Of a DNA stretch of 58,038 nucleotides, positions 1-8,122 are shown in pieces. The stretch comes from a virus. The stretch's first letter is position 1, and every line of letters starts with the position of its first letter. Made by a program: the position numbers and the translations under genes. The stretch spans positions 64,001 through 122,038 of the IMG/VR virus record IMGVR_UViG_3300035674_000001; one strand, given 5' to 3'. The notes beneath the pieces were generated by a model. The model ran no database searches, was not told the origin of the DNA, and saw only the letters and a list, made by a program, of their open reading frames with translations.

Positions 1-41
1 CCAGCATCAAAGCAGTACTAGCTGAGTACTATAAAGCACCC

Positions 42-935
42 ATGCCTAACTTCAACAAGATGAAGGCAGCAGTACTCGCTATCTTGCCGGAACTACCAAA
101 GCGAGCTAAGGCGGTTGTTTACCTTGACGCCATCTATAACTGGATCGATGCTCAAAAACCTGCTAGTGAGCCTATTACTAAATCACCCATCACCATCACC
201 GAACCTGCTCAAATCGAGCAACCCGTTAGCGCTCCCATAGAGCCAGTAAAACCAACGGTGATCGCCACTAGCACTACAGACAAATCCATTACTCAGCCTG
301 TCGATTCAGTTGACCCTACCCCGGCAATTGATACTCAGGTTCGGTTAACCGAATCAAACAATACGGTTAACCGAGCCGAGATAGAGCAACTCGCTACCGC
401 ACCTAGCTCAGCGATTGGTTTATCACCTGAGAGTCAAGCCATCTTAGACAGCATCAAAGGCACCGTATCAGATGAGCGCTACCAGCAACTTTATGACCAG
501 ATGCTTGCACTCGAAGTGTCTGCTAGTGGCTCTGCTAGTGGCAAGGTCAAAAAGCCTCGCAAGTCTAGCGATAAGCCTCGCAGTAGCAAGAAAGACCCAA
601 TGGTCATGGTCAATGAGATTGCACAACTCTGTGACCTAGCTGACGCTGAAAGTATGGACGCCGCGTTCATCGCATCCGGTCGGACAGATAGCAAGTACAT
701 GCCTCGTGCATACCGAAGCTACCGTGAGATCTACCAGAAGTCGGTCAAAATTCAAGAGCTAGTCAACTCTGGCAAGCTTGCTTGGGGTTCAGTGCATCAT
801 TACCTTGCCGGACGCAATCCTGCTAAGTGTGGCATCGAGCATCTAGAAGATTTTGCACAAGCCTTGGTTGACGGGTTATGGATCGACCCCCCTACTCCGG
901 TTAACCCACGTCCATTACCCCGCAAGAAAGACTAA
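42..935 (+). CDS. Hypothetical protein with basic linker, possibly 5'-truncated by window edge
   Basis: Protein of 297 residues that I do not recognise. Residues 1-40 look folded (helical, hydrophobic), residues 40-130 are a Thr/Pro/Ile-rich linker, and residues 165-190 are a Lys/Arg/Ser-rich stretch. The C-terminal 100 residues are again compact, rich in Tyr/Arg and end in PLPRKKD. The reading frame stays open upstream of this ATG to the first base of the window, so the true start may lie outside. The stop codon is overlapped by the ACTAACTTGACTTTC motif that precedes the next gene. A nucleic-acid-binding role is possible from the basic stretch but is only a guess. Confidence 0.75.
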   Translation: MPNFNKMKAAVLAILPELPKRAKAVVYLDAIYNWIDAQKPASEPITKSPITITEPAQIEQPVSAPIEPVKPTVIATSTTDKSITQPVDSVDPTPAIDTQVRLTESNNTVNRAEIEQLATAPSSAIGLSPESQAILDSIKGTVSDERYQQLYDQMLALEVSASGSASGKVKKPRKSSDKPRSSKKDPMVMVNEIAQLCDLADAESMDAAFIASGRTDSKYMPRAYRSYREIYQKSVKIQELVNSGKLAWGSVHHYLAGRNPAKCGIEHLEDFAQALVDGLWIDPPTPVNPRPLPRKKD

Positions 936-936
936 C

Positions 937-942
937 TTGACT
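937..942 (+). promoter_or_regulatory. TTGACTTT-family -35 element overlapping upstream stop
   Basis: ACTAACTTGACTTTC overlaps the TAA of the preceding gene. No good -10 is seen 16-18 bp downstream (AGGGTT). Sequence identity with the other sites suggests it drives the RadC-like gene at 1036, but this is one of the weaker members. Confidence 0.4.
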
Positions 943-1035
943 TTCACCGATTAGTATCTAGGGTTAGTGATACAAAGGCTAACCCTAGCCTGACTCGCTC
1001 ATTATCACTACTCAATCATTACTCACAATCAACTC

Positions 1036-1710
1036 ATGTCTTCACCGCACGCTCGCTTACTCGCAAACGAACAGTACAAGCAGACTGCTGAAGTACTAAC
1101 AAGCCTCACCGTCTTACTGGGTGCTACAACGGCAAAGAAAGTTAGCCAATGGCTAGAACGACAGCACTCAAAAGACCCCATGAGAGGGTTACGAGAGGCA
1201 ACCATGTGGGAACTAACCGAGCAAGCTAAGATTCCCGCGTGCAAGGTTGACATCATCAAGGCGGCATTAAACCTAGGCAAGCGAGCATGGCTTGACGCCA
1301 CGCCAATCATGAGTAACCTGTCTTCACCGGAAGCCGCAGCACGGGTATTCTCTTGGCATTTGGCAAAGCTACCTGTTGAAAAGATTGCGGTAGCTTGTCT
1401 TAACAGCCAGAATGAAGCGCTTAGCGTTGAAGTTCTCTCGGTCGGTACGGCTAGTGAGTGCCTTTGTGATGCCAAGATAATATTCCGGCACATCATCCAA
1501 TCCGGCGCTACTCGATGGATGCTTGCACATAATCACCCAAGCTTTTCACCCGATCCATCACCTGAAGACTTAAAGCTTACCGAAGGACTGCTGCAAGCCA
1601 GTCAAACCATATATCTCCCACTAATGGATCACATCATTATCGGAGACGGAACATTTACAAGCCTGCGCAGCACTACATCCCTCTGGCAACAATTCCCACA
1701 AGGAGACTAA
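1036..1710 (+). CDS. radC: RadC-like JAMM/MPN domain protein
   Basis: RadC-type (UPF0758/YeeS) protein of 224 residues, the usual family length. The C-terminal half is an MPN/JAB domain with a full JAMM metal motif: H165, H167, P168, S175 and D178 (HNHPS...PSPED), which fits the H-x-H-P-x6-S-x2-D pattern exactly. The N-terminal 90 residues resemble the helix-hairpin-helix region of RadC (an alpha-helical segment containing KIPACKVDIIKAAL). RadC proteins are common on mobile elements and phages; a role in DNA repair has been questioned and the substrate is unknown. All metal ligands are present, so the protein is probably an active metalloenzyme. It sits alone in its transcription unit behind a TTGACTTT site. 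Confidence 0.85.
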   Translation: MSSPHARLLANEQYKQTAEVLTSLTVLLGATTAKKVSQWLERQHSKDPMRGLREATMWELTEQAKIPACKVDIIKAALNLGKRAWLDATPIMSNLSSPEAAARVFSWHLAKLPVEKIAVACLNSQNEALSVEVLSVGTASECLCDAKIIFRHIIQSGATRWMLAHNHPSFSPDPSPEDLKLTEGLLQASQTIYLPLMDHIIIGDGTFTSLRSTTSLWQQFPQGD

Positions 1711-1727
1711 GCAATTAATCAACTAAC

Positions 1728-1755
1728 TTGACTTTCGCGAGGTAGTTACTAAATT
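1728..1755 (+). promoter_or_regulatory. TTGACTTT-family promoter
   Basis: AATCAACTAACTTGACTTTC with TTGACT at 1728-1733 and TAAATT at 1750-1755 (16-bp spacer), 58 bp upstream of the ATG at 1814. Confidence 0.6.
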
Positions 1756-1813
1756 AATTAAAGCGATTATCTCGCTAGCAAAAATCAACTAAGTAGCAAA
1801 AACAGCAAACATC

Positions 1814-2446
1814 ATGGATCTGGCTAAAACACTCATCTCATCTGAAGTACCCGAATCGATTACTGATTTCGGCTTAAACTATGCGAAACCGAAATGGATA
1901 ACCGAAAGGGTGCGCTATTACATCACCCGAACTGAAAACGGCTACTACGCACACATGGAAATACTGGCTGACAATGATTGTAGTTGGCTTCCTGTTCCCA
2001 AATACGAAAATAAACCACCAACTAAAACCCTAAAAGGATGCATCAAACGCACTGAAAAATTGATCAGGCTTAACAACGAACGGGAAGCGAGAAAGCAAGC
2101 CAAAGAGCAAAGCTTGGCACGCGTCAAAGCTGGAATCATGGGTGCAAGTCAGCAAGCTAAACCCAAGCCAACAACCATCGATGTGCAAGTGTTGCTTAAC
2201 AAGTATTGTTGCTTGCGGTGTGAGTTTATTGTTCTAGATCAACATTGCAAGAGCGAGTTAAATCAACTGCTTTGTAGTGATGATGTTTCTAGCGGTCAAT
2301 TTTTGGATGCCGAAGAAAACCTCAAAGAAAAACAGCTTGTGCTTAAAGGCAAAATCCAATCCATCGAAGAACTACTGCATCACGCTGGCTATAGCCACAA
2401 AGAGTTAGAAGCATACTACATCTCTGCTACTCAGCCGTCAGAGTAA
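1814..2446 (+). CDS. Hypothetical protein
   Basis: Protein of 210 residues with no family I recognise. The N-terminal half has a KWITERVRYYITRTENGYYA segment of beta character. The middle (about 75-110) is a basic helix rich in Arg/Lys/Gln, and the C-terminal half is helical, with several cysteines (CCLRC near residue 135) and a coiled-coil-like stretch of about 35 residues. No signal peptide or membrane segment. Followed by a strong hairpin, so probably monocistronic. Confidence 0.75.
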   Translation: MDLAKTLISSEVPESITDFGLNYAKPKWITERVRYYITRTENGYYAHMEILADNDCSWLPVPKYENKPPTKTLKGCIKRTEKLIRLNNEREARKQAKEQSLARVKAGIMGASQQAKPKPTTIDVQVLLNKYCCLRCEFIVLDQHCKSELNQLLCSDDVSSGQFLDAEENLKEKQLVLKGKIQSIEELLHHAGYSHKELEAYYISATQPSE

Positions 2447-2499
2447 CCCGGTATTTCGTAGGGGTCAAAACCACACCTTGACCCCTACTTTCGACGGCT
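2433..2499 (+). terminator. Long hairpin terminator
   Basis: Perfect 11-bp stem GTAGGGGTCAA (2458-2468) / TTGACCCCTAC (2478-2488), inside outer arms AGCCGTC (2433) / GACGGCT (2493). It lacks a good T-run, so it may act as a 3' stabiliser instead. The outer 5' arm lies in the end of the 1814 gene. Confidence 0.6.
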
Positions 2500-2602
2500 G
2501 AAACAACGTATCTTCGTTAGGTGTCCAAAAAAATCGGGAAAATACCCCAGCTAATCTCAACACAATCCAAGTCAACTTAAGTCACAACAAAAGGGAATCA
2601 AA

Positions 2603-2749
2603 ATGGCGATGTTTGAGGATCAAGGCAAGCGGAAAGAGCTACTCGGAGAGATTACCAAGCTAGACCAGCAAATAGCAGAGAGGCAAGCAAAACTGGCTGA
2701 ACTCAAGCAGGCAATCGCCAATACGCCGCAATCACAAGTGACAGCCTAG
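2603..2749 (+). CDS. Small coiled-coil protein
   Basis: Forty-eight-residue ORF starting MAMFEDQGKRKELLGE. It is preceded by AAGGGA about 8 bases from the ATG. Almost the whole protein is a charged coiled coil with regular Leu/Ile spacing. The following open frame (-1 relative to this one) begins within its last 49 bases, so the two may be translationally linked. Similar small coiled-coil proteins occur at 3932 and in the C-terminus of the 2701-3327 frame. Confidence 0.6.
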   Translation: MAMFEDQGKRKELLGEITKLDQQIAERQAKLAELKQAIANTPQSQVTA

Positions 2750-3327
2750 GCACCCCTATAGGCGCCAGCAGGCTACCCCTAGCGCCTATCTCACCTGTAC
2801 ACAACCGTCAACCACTAGAAACACACATCATACAACTCAAAACACCATCAACTATCATCTACACCAAGCTAGGCAAAGCACGTATTCTCTGTGTAGATGA
2901 GAATACTATCTATTTCCAGGTATCCACAGAAGAAAGCGGCTCACTCTGGAAAGTAAATCGGGTTGAGCATAAAGTCGATGTCCGGTTTACACGTCAACCT
3001 GACAACTCATGGAAGCGAGAATATTCCACTGATCCCACTGTTGGATCTGGTATCCGTCGTGCTGACTATCACTCATTGGCTACAGAGCAAGCTGCGGCAC
3101 CTACTAGCGCAGCAAGAGAGAAGATAGAGGCAGTCATAACTAACGCCGTGTTCTACTGGGTGAACTCGATAGAAGCCAAGACAATGCTCACCCAAGCCGG
3201 ACTCAAAGATAAGCTAGACCACCTTGCTATGCTTCAGCGAAAGCGGTCAAAGCTGCTAAACGAACTATCTGACCTTGAGGAAGAAATCAGCGTTGCAGAG
3301 GCGAATATAGAGCAAATTCAAAGATGA
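2701..3327 (+). CDS. Hypothetical protein; open frame without a canonical start
   Basis: This frame is open for 208 codons from 2701 to the TGA at 3325-3327. It reads as a real protein: a beta-rich part (IIYTKLGKARILCVDENTIY, then WKVNRVEHKVDVRF) followed by a helical part ending in a coiled coil. The only ATG/GTG/TTG in frame before the helical part is TTG at 3076, which would cut off the folded N-terminal half. The frame is -1 relative to the 2603-2749 ORF, which it overlaps. Expression could use a non-AUG start (ATA at 2758, ATC at 2794), ribosome slippage from the upstream ORF, or only the TTG product of 83 residues. No classical slippery heptamer is visible. Function unknown. Confidence 0.55.
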   Translation, partial: TQAGNRQYAAITSDSLGTPIGASRLPLAPISPVHNRQPLETHIIQLKTPSTIIYTKLGKARILCVDENTIYFQVSTEESGSLWKVNRVEHKVDVRFTRQPDNSWKREYSTDPTVGSGIRRADYHSLATEQAAAPTSAAREKIEAVITNAVFYWVNSIEAKTMLTQAGLKDKLDHLAMLQRKRSKLLNELSDLEEEISVAEANIEQIQR

Positions 3328-3353
3328 CAAACTAGTAAGTAGAAATACTTAAC

Positions 3354-3395
3354 AAAAAATCCACTGGGTTTAGTCACTCGGTGGATTTTTTGTGG
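3354..3395 (+). terminator. Intrinsic terminator, possibly bidirectional
   Basis: AAAAAATCCAC (3354-3364) pairs with GTGGATTTTTT (3381-3391); runs of A before and T after the stem allow termination in both directions. Confidence 0.8.
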
Positions 3396-3866
3396 GAATA
3401 TACATAAGTAAGGATTAGTGCATATGCAGAAATTCCTTCCAGCAAGACTAGAAATGTATTGACAGGATACCAAATAAAATGTAGCGAAGAATACATTCCT
3501 TGTAAGGAAAATCCTCAAAAGGACAAAGCTTAAATCGCTGAAATCCTTACCCAGTATCATTCATAAATTATTTTGCTAATTAACTAAATTTTTAATTCAC
3601 TCTCCACCACCTAGAACAGTCGCCTACCTTAACCGCTCACATTAACCAGTCATTCTAACCGCTCATCTTGAATTCCTGCATATACACAAATTACCACTAC
3701 ACTACTGCACTACATAATTGCACAACAACAAATCCCTCTAATGAACTCCCTCTAATGAACTCCCTCTAATGGCTTCAACTAATCAAGAATTTGTTATCCA
3801 CATATGACATATGAGGCACATCGCACAATGCCAAAAACAACCCTAATTATTCCATTAATGACTAAC
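3396..3866. other. Non-coding region with short tandem repeats and a DnaA-box-like site
   Basis: No convincing gene. It contains the 14-bp unit TCCCTCTAATGAAC at 3733-3746 and 3747-3760 with a partial third copy to 3770, and a TTAACCGCTCA/CTAACCGCTCA pair near 3630 and 3658. A single perfect DnaA-box consensus TTATCCACA lies at 3794-3802, followed by CATATGACATATG. Without more boxes I do not call an origin. Confidence 0.5.
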
Positions 3867-3895
3867 TTGACTTTCTCTAAAACCTTAACTAAGCT
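3867..3895 (+). promoter_or_regulatory. TTGACTTT-family promoter
   Basis: ACTAACTTGACTTTCTC with TTGACT at 3867-3872 and TAAGCT at 3890-3895 (17-bp spacer), 36 bp before the ATG at 3932. Confidence 0.6.
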
Positions 3896-3931
3896 TTAAA
3901 TGTCAACTCGGTTAATTAATGTAAGTAACCT

Positions 3932-4111
3932 ATGTACACACCCGAAGAACGCAACGCACTACAAACTCACGAGCAGGCAGTAATAAAAGCCACTACAGCA
4001 CGGGAAAGGCTGCAAGCAGAACTAGACAAAACAACAGGAGAGCGGGTTCAATTAGAAGCACAACTAGCCGAAGTAGAAAGAAAAATCAGTGAACTAAAGA
4101 ACTCTCCTTAA
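3932..4111 (+). CDS. Small coiled-coil protein
   Basis: Fifty-nine residues starting MYTPEERNAL; a TTGACTTT promoter lies at the usual distance upstream and a strong terminator follows at 4177. From about residue 14 to the end it is one amphipathic charged coiled coil. It resembles the product of 2603-2749 in type but not clearly in sequence. Function unknown; small coiled-coil proteins of phages are often adaptors or inhibitors of host proteins. Confidence 0.65.
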   Translation: MYTPEERNALQTHEQAVIKATTARERLQAELDKTTGERVQLEAQLAEVERKISELKNSP

Positions 4112-4176
4112 GTACTTGGTCTTCTTCAGTAGTCGTTAGACCTGTGTCAGTATTTAGCTCTCACGTAAACTTATCC

Positions 4177-4209
4177 GCCTCTGCCTATTTCAAGCAGAGG
4201 CATTTTTTT
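4177..4209 (+). terminator. Intrinsic terminator
   Basis: Perfect stem GCCTCTGC (4177-4184) / GCAGAGGC (4194-4201) followed by ATTTTTTT. Confidence 0.85.
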
Positions 4210-4281
4210 AGGTACTTTTTAAACAAATAATCCTAGTTACTTTCCTGTTTAGTAAGCTAGTTGACTAACCTCTGTCCCTAT

Positions 4282-4309
4282 TTGACTTTTTCTAAAAGCC
4301 ACGTAAAAC
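4282..4309 (+). promoter_or_regulatory. TTGACTTT-family promoter
   Basis: TTGACTTTTTC with TTGACT at 4282-4287 and TAAAAC at 4304-4309 (16-bp spacer); the ATG at 4346 is 36 bp on. Confidence 0.6.
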
Positions 4310-4345
4310 TATAAGTGTACTAAACAACTAAATTCACTAGCTCAA

Positions 4346-5158
4346 ATGAAGCAAAAAACCCAAAAAGAACTGCTACTGCTACTAGGTCTTACTCGGCATC
4401 AAGCTGTCAAAAAGCATGGCAGCGACAACTTAACTTACTCACTTAGAACCGAGTGGGAGAGGCGGGAAAAGGCAACTTCTCTAGATGCCGATCTACTTGC
4501 AAATGAACTGGCTCCCAGCATAGTAGATGCAGTTGAGGCAGCAATCAATAAAGTGAATCAGCACGAGCCTATATCCGAGTCTATCGACTTTGATAGCTTG
4601 GCTGAGGTGTTAACCCAGTTCGTACTAAATTCTGCCAATGAAAACACTCAACCTAGTCTGATTCCAATACCAGAAGTACCAGTACTCGAAGAGCTGTTGT
4701 CAGAAGTCGATAGACCTGTTTCAGAAGCGGATAAGTCTGTTTCAAAACGTATTAGCCAAAAGTCGATAAGTCTGGATCAACAAACATATAGCATTGTTCA
4801 TGATGCCTACGAATCGCTAGATCCTTGGATTGATTGTAATGAGGCAATCGAAGATCCAGTAAGCATGTGTCAAATAGAGCTGCATCAAACAAGCAAGCCT
4901 GATACTGGTACAGGTCTAACGACTACTGGTAACAGCTCTTCGAGTACTAACTGGCACGATATAGGCTATCAACTAGGCTCTATCGCTACACAAGCAACTC
5001 CCGTAATAGTTGATGCGGTAATCGATGCAACCGTCAATACAGTCGTTGACACAGCCATGTATGTTGGATGCAGTCTAGTAGAATCACTGGCAAACAAGCT
5101 GCTAGGCAAGAAGAAAAAGAAGAAAAAGTCGGGATTCTCTTTCACAATTAAGCTCTAG
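4346..5158 (+). CDS. Hypothetical protein with polylysine C-terminal segment
   Basis: Protein of 270 residues, not recognised. It has an N-terminal helix (LLLLLGLTRHQAVKKHG), an acidic helical part to about residue 90, and a region with repeated SV/SK phrases (PVSEADKSVSKRIS) near residues 125-140. A Ser/Thr/Gly linker with TGNSSSSTNW follows near residue 200. A C-terminal Ala/Val/Thr-rich helix (SIATQATPVIVDAVIDATV), possibly amphipathic or membrane-associated, runs into seven consecutive lysines (GKKKKKKKSG). The A-rich codons encoding the lysines are prone to slippage. Location at a membrane or on nucleic acid is possible but unproven. Confidence 0.7.
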   Translation: MKQKTQKELLLLLGLTRHQAVKKHGSDNLTYSLRTEWERREKATSLDADLLANELAPSIVDAVEAAINKVNQHEPISESIDFDSLAEVLTQFVLNSANENTQPSLIPIPEVPVLEELLSEVDRPVSEADKSVSKRISQKSISLDQQTYSIVHDAYESLDPWIDCNEAIEDPVSMCQIELHQTSKPDTGTGLTTTGNSSSSTNWHDIGYQLGSIATQATPVIVDAVIDATVNTVVDTAMYVGCSLVESLANKLLGKKKKKKKSGFSFTIKL

Positions 5159-5229
5159 CAAATTCTAGTCCTATCTTCCCGATTAATCTCAAAATTCTCA
5201 AGTAACCTCAAACCATTACGCCAGAAACC

Positions 5230-5415
5230 ATGAACTTACTTCAATCTCGCACTCTATTCGCTGCACTTTCGCTAAGCTTAGTAAACTTGACTTTCACTGA
5301 GATACTAAAAGCCGAAGCGAATACAAGCCAAACACACATCACGATTACATCAATCGTTTTTCAATCTGACTGCAAGAAGGACAACACTCTACCAGGTTGT
5401 CCACGTCCTCGATAA
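5230..5415 (+). CDS. Possible small secreted protein
   Basis: Sixty-one residues beginning MNLLQSRTLFAALSLSLVNL. The N-terminus looks like a signal peptide; the mature part would be about 35 residues with two cysteines. However, a TTGACTTTC element (5287-5292) lies inside the frame, with no well-spaced -10, and could instead belong to a promoter for the gene at 5498. I therefore regard this ORF as uncertain. Confidence 0.4.
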   Translation: MNLLQSRTLFAALSLSLVNLTFTEILKAEANTSQTHITITSIVFQSDCKKDNTLPGCPRPR

Positions 5416-5497
5416 GCCAATCTAACCTAAGCTTAGAGCTTGAGAAGTTTTACCCAACAAACCTATAAACCTTTCCGCAATACCGATAAAACAACCC

Positions 5498-5842
5498 ATG
5501 CAACAGAACTCGAATAGTTGCCACCACTTCGCCAGTAGTCAAAGACCTGTTACCAGAGGCTACTCAACTTCTCAAGATTCCTCTTCTCCTTTAAGCCTGC
5601 TACAAATCTACAACATAGCCAATGGTTCCAATAAACGAGAAACTTCTTCTGAACTTGCCAACCTTAGCCACGAAGAAATAAAGCAGCTTGCTCTTAAAGC
5701 TTTCGAGACACTACGATTACTCCCGCCTGCATTCCTCTCTCCTGAAGAACACGCTTATGTAGCTAGTTTCAGCTACCTATACCATGCAACAATGATGTCT
5801 CCAATGTTTTCTGATTGGCTTAAAGGAAAAACAATCAACTAG
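5498..5842 (+). CDS. Hypothetical protein
   Basis: Protein of 114 residues. The first 40 are Ser/Gln-rich and probably disordered. Residues 45-114 form a helical domain with LSHEEIKQLALKAFETLRLL and ending FSDWLKGKTIN. No known family is recognised. It ends 45 bp before a strong terminator. Confidence 0.65.
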   Translation: MQQNSNSCHHFASSQRPVTRGYSTSQDSSSPLSLLQIYNIANGSNKRETSSELANLSHEEIKQLALKAFETLRLLPPAFLSPEEHAYVASFSYLYHATMMSPMFSDWLKGKTIN

Positions 5843-5887
5843 ATTGGACTAAGTTGATTTAATTATCCTGAAAATTTACTTTGCACT

Positions 5888-5920
5888 AAGTCCCGACATT
5901 GTCGGGACTTTTCTTTTTAT
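5888..5920 (+). terminator. Intrinsic terminator
   Basis: AAGTCCCGAC (5888-5897), loop ATT, GTCGGGACTT (5901-5910), then TTCTTTTT. Confidence 0.9.
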
Positions 5921-5954
5921 CTTGATAATTCTCAAAAACCTACAAAGTTATCGC

Positions 5955-5982
5955 TTGACTTTTTTTGTAGATTAGCGAGAAT
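5955..5982 (+). promoter_or_regulatory. TTGACTTT-family promoter
   Basis: CTTGACTTTTTTTG with TTGACT at 5955-5960 and GAGAAT at 5977-5982 (16-bp spacer), 34 bp before the ATG at 6017. The leader AGCGAGACAAAAACAA just before the ATG recurs almost exactly in front of the ParB-like gene (34601-34616). Confidence 0.65.
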
Positions 5983-6016
5983 GAATCAAGTAAGTTAACT
6001 AGCGAGACAAAAACAA

Positions 6017-7240
6017 ATGACCGAATTTACTGAATCTACAAATAGCTTAGTTGTTGCTTCTGGATCTGACAAAGCTCCTTCGAGTTCTGAAGTTCAAGTA
6101 ACCATTACACCAGAAACCATACCTGAGGTAAACCCTAACGTCGCGCTGCAAGACTTGCAGTCTTTTCAGTACTCACACTCCACCACATCTGACTACATAG
6201 GGGGGTTTGTGAGCTGGAGTATCGATGAGAGCATGAATATAAGCCACGAGTCTCTTAAAGCTGCGTTTGAAGCGCACGGGGTAAATACTCGATTGCTACC
6301 TAACACCAAAACTCACGACCAAGCTTTCAGTGCCGCAGTGTCACGCTGGAACAATATCGGTAGTCCCAATCAGCCAAAAGGTTGGCGTCTGGGTATGATA
6401 CCCAAAAAAGACGTGCCTAGTCATCTGCGAGATAAAGGCTATATGATGTGTGCGTTGACCAGCACCAACAATATCAAAGATGACGTGCTAGTAGTCAAAC
6501 TTGGTAAAGACCAAGCCTTGACACTTAGCTTTCTTCACAGCAACAGTGAAACTTACTTCAACGTAGAAGGTCGCAAAGATTCCGATTGGGGTATGAAGGG
6601 TGAGGCGATCTGTGAAGAACTTAAAGAGCTGTACAGCCAAGCCTTCAACCACGACAGAATTGTAATTCACTCTATACTCACAAGGTTTGTCCAGTGGCGT
6701 GGCTTAACCGTAAACAACACGGGATCTTCTAGTTCTCTAATCTTTGTGCCAGGTAAGTATCTGGCTGAGTGCGAAGCAATAGAAGCACTTATCGCTAATA
6801 TCAGCAAGTCTGACTCTGACGGAAATCCATTGTCTAACTTCTCTCTCATCCCGCAGTACACGTTAATTAACTTGTCTGCTGTCCAAAAACAAATCGAAAA
6901 CCAAATAAAAGAAGAAATTAATGAACTTGAAAAAGAGGCGCTTGAGTTCAATGCTGAAATCTCAGATAAAGACCTCAAAATCAATGCCTCAGGTGATTTC
7001 TCCAAAAGCATTGAGCGCAAGATAGACCGACTAAGTGAGCGTAAACAGCGTCTCGCGGCATACATCGCAAAGTTCCCCAACCTAGCATCAAGCATTACCT
7101 CGGTTGACAAAGTGCTAACCGAAATTGCAGCATCCTATGATGCACTCGTAGCGGCTCATGCATTAATTGCCACTAAAAGTGGCGCTACAATTAACCGCAA
7201 GTCACGCTCTGCTAAGTCAAGATTATTTGCTGAGGTCTAG
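6017..7240 (+). CDS. Conserved-looking phage protein with C-terminal coiled coil
   Basis: Protein of 407 residues. The N-terminal 40 residues are disordered and Ser/Thr/Pro-rich. Residues 45-270 form a mixed alpha/beta domain (SWSIDESMNISHESLKAAFE, then KGWRLGMIPKKDV, then VVKLGKDQALTLSFLH). Residues 285-350 are a long coiled coil and the tail is basic. No enzyme motif is seen. The organisation recalls large-phage proteins annotated only as domains of unknown function; I cannot assign one. It has its own promoter and terminator, which suggests substantial expression. Confidence 0.75.
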   Translation: MTEFTESTNSLVVASGSDKAPSSSEVQVTITPETIPEVNPNVALQDLQSFQYSHSTTSDYIGGFVSWSIDESMNISHESLKAAFEAHGVNTRLLPNTKTHDQAFSAAVSRWNNIGSPNQPKGWRLGMIPKKDVPSHLRDKGYMMCALTSTNNIKDDVLVVKLGKDQALTLSFLHSNSETYFNVEGRKDSDWGMKGEAICEELKELYSQAFNHDRIVIHSILTRFVQWRGLTVNNTGSSSSLIFVPGKYLAECEAIEALIANISKSDSDGNPLSNFSLIPQYTLINLSAVQKQIENQIKEEINELEKEALEFNAEISDKDLKINASGDFSKSIERKIDRLSERKQRLAAYIAKFPNLASSITSVDKVLTEIAASYDALVAAHALIATKSGATINRKSRSAKSRLFAEV

Positions 7241-7286
7241 TTAGTGATGCTTAACTAATAAGTTGCTAGTTAATTGAATAAATCTA

Positions 7287-7318
7287 ATCCCGCTAAGTTT
7301 TATCTAGCGGGATTTTTG
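7287..7318 (+). terminator. Intrinsic terminator
   Basis: ATCCCGCTA (7287-7295) / TAGCGGGAT (7305-7313) followed by TTTTG. The same ATCCCGC/GCGGGAT stem is used at 14317 and 14664. Confidence 0.85.
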
Positions 7319-7382
7319 TTAGATTACAAAGTGCAAGGCATTTCTAAAATCAAGCAGGTTAAAGTTAAAGGATTGTAGTGAA

Positions 7383-8006
7383 ATGAAAATTTACAAAATC
7401 CTCGTTATCGAAGATGAAGCTGCCATCAGAGATAACCTTATAGACGCTCTCTCAGAAGAGGGATTCGAGGTGATTTCAGGGAAAGACGGTAAGCAAGGAT
7501 TAACTCTGGCTCTCTCTGAAAATCCCGACCTAATTATCTGCGATATCGCAATGCCAGAAATGTCAGGCTTAGAACTACTAGAAAAGCTACGTGAAAACAA
7601 AGTACTAGCTAGCTTTATTTTCCTTACAGCAAGCGTTTCACCGCAAAGCATTAGAGACGGCATGAACCTTGGAGCTGATGACTATCTCACTAAGCCATAT
7701 AAAATCCATCAGCTACTTGCAGCCGTATACTCCCGACTAGACAAGCTCGACCAATCTCGTCTACACATCAAAAACGAAAAACAGCAAGTTAGAAAGCAAA
7801 TGCTAACCCAGATCCCTGATGACTTTAGTAACCTGCTCAATGGCATGGCACTAAGCTTTCATTGCCTCTATGAAGCAACCTCCGAAGAAGAGAGAGACAC
7901 TGCCTACAGAGACGGTATTAAGACCATCTCTAGCTTTGCCGCAATCTTGAACGCTTACTATAAATCTATTGACCAGCCTATAAATCAGGCTACAAAAGAA
8001 TCCTGA
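7383..8006 (+). CDS. Response regulator with receiver domain, no DNA-binding output domain
   Basis: Two-component receiver (REC) domain at residues 4-120 of 207. The acidic pocket (E10-D11), phosphoacceptor D54 (ICDIAMPEMSG), T82 (FLTAS) and K104 (TKPY) are all present, so it should be phosphorylated. The remaining 85 residues are helical and carry no recognisable DNA-binding or enzymatic domain; they begin as a coiled coil and could dimerise or bind a partner protein. A CHASE3-type sensor histidine kinase at 18928 is the only kinase candidate of this type in the window and may be its partner, although 11 kb away. No TTGACTTT promoter precedes it, unlike its neighbours. Confidence 0.88.
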   Translation: MKIYKILVIEDEAAIRDNLIDALSEEGFEVISGKDGKQGLTLALSENPDLIICDIAMPEMSGLELLEKLRENKVLASFIFLTASVSPQSIRDGMNLGADDYLTKPYKIHQLLAAVYSRLDKLDQSRLHIKNEKQQVRKQMLTQIPDDFSNLLNGMALSFHCLYEATSEEERDTAYRDGIKTISSFAAILNAYYKSIDQPINQATKES

Positions 8007-8055
8007 AGTTTAATCCTGAAAATCAAGTAAGTTGATTATTTCGCGCTAGCTAACC

Positions 8056-8083
8056 TTGACTTTTTTCTAGATAAAGCGACAAT
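8056..8083 (+). promoter_or_regulatory. TTGACTTT-family promoter
   Basis: ACCTTGACTTTTTTC with TTGACT at 8056-8061 and GACAAT at 8078-8083 (16-bp spacer), 39 bp before the ATG at 8123. Confidence 0.65.
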
Positions 8084-8122
8084 AAATATAGTCAACTAAA
8101 TTAGACCAAAAGGCAATAGTTC

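Noticed and set aside
1029-1496. Reverse ORF of 155 codons opposite the RadC-like gene
   Set aside because: Shadow of a strongly supported forward gene.
3318-3560. Reverse ORF of 80 codons
   Set aside because: Crosses a terminator and has implausible Phe/Cys-rich text.
3794-3802. Perfect DnaA box TTATCCACA as an origin
   Set aside because: Only one box with no cluster, AT-rich unwinding region or initiator gene next to it.
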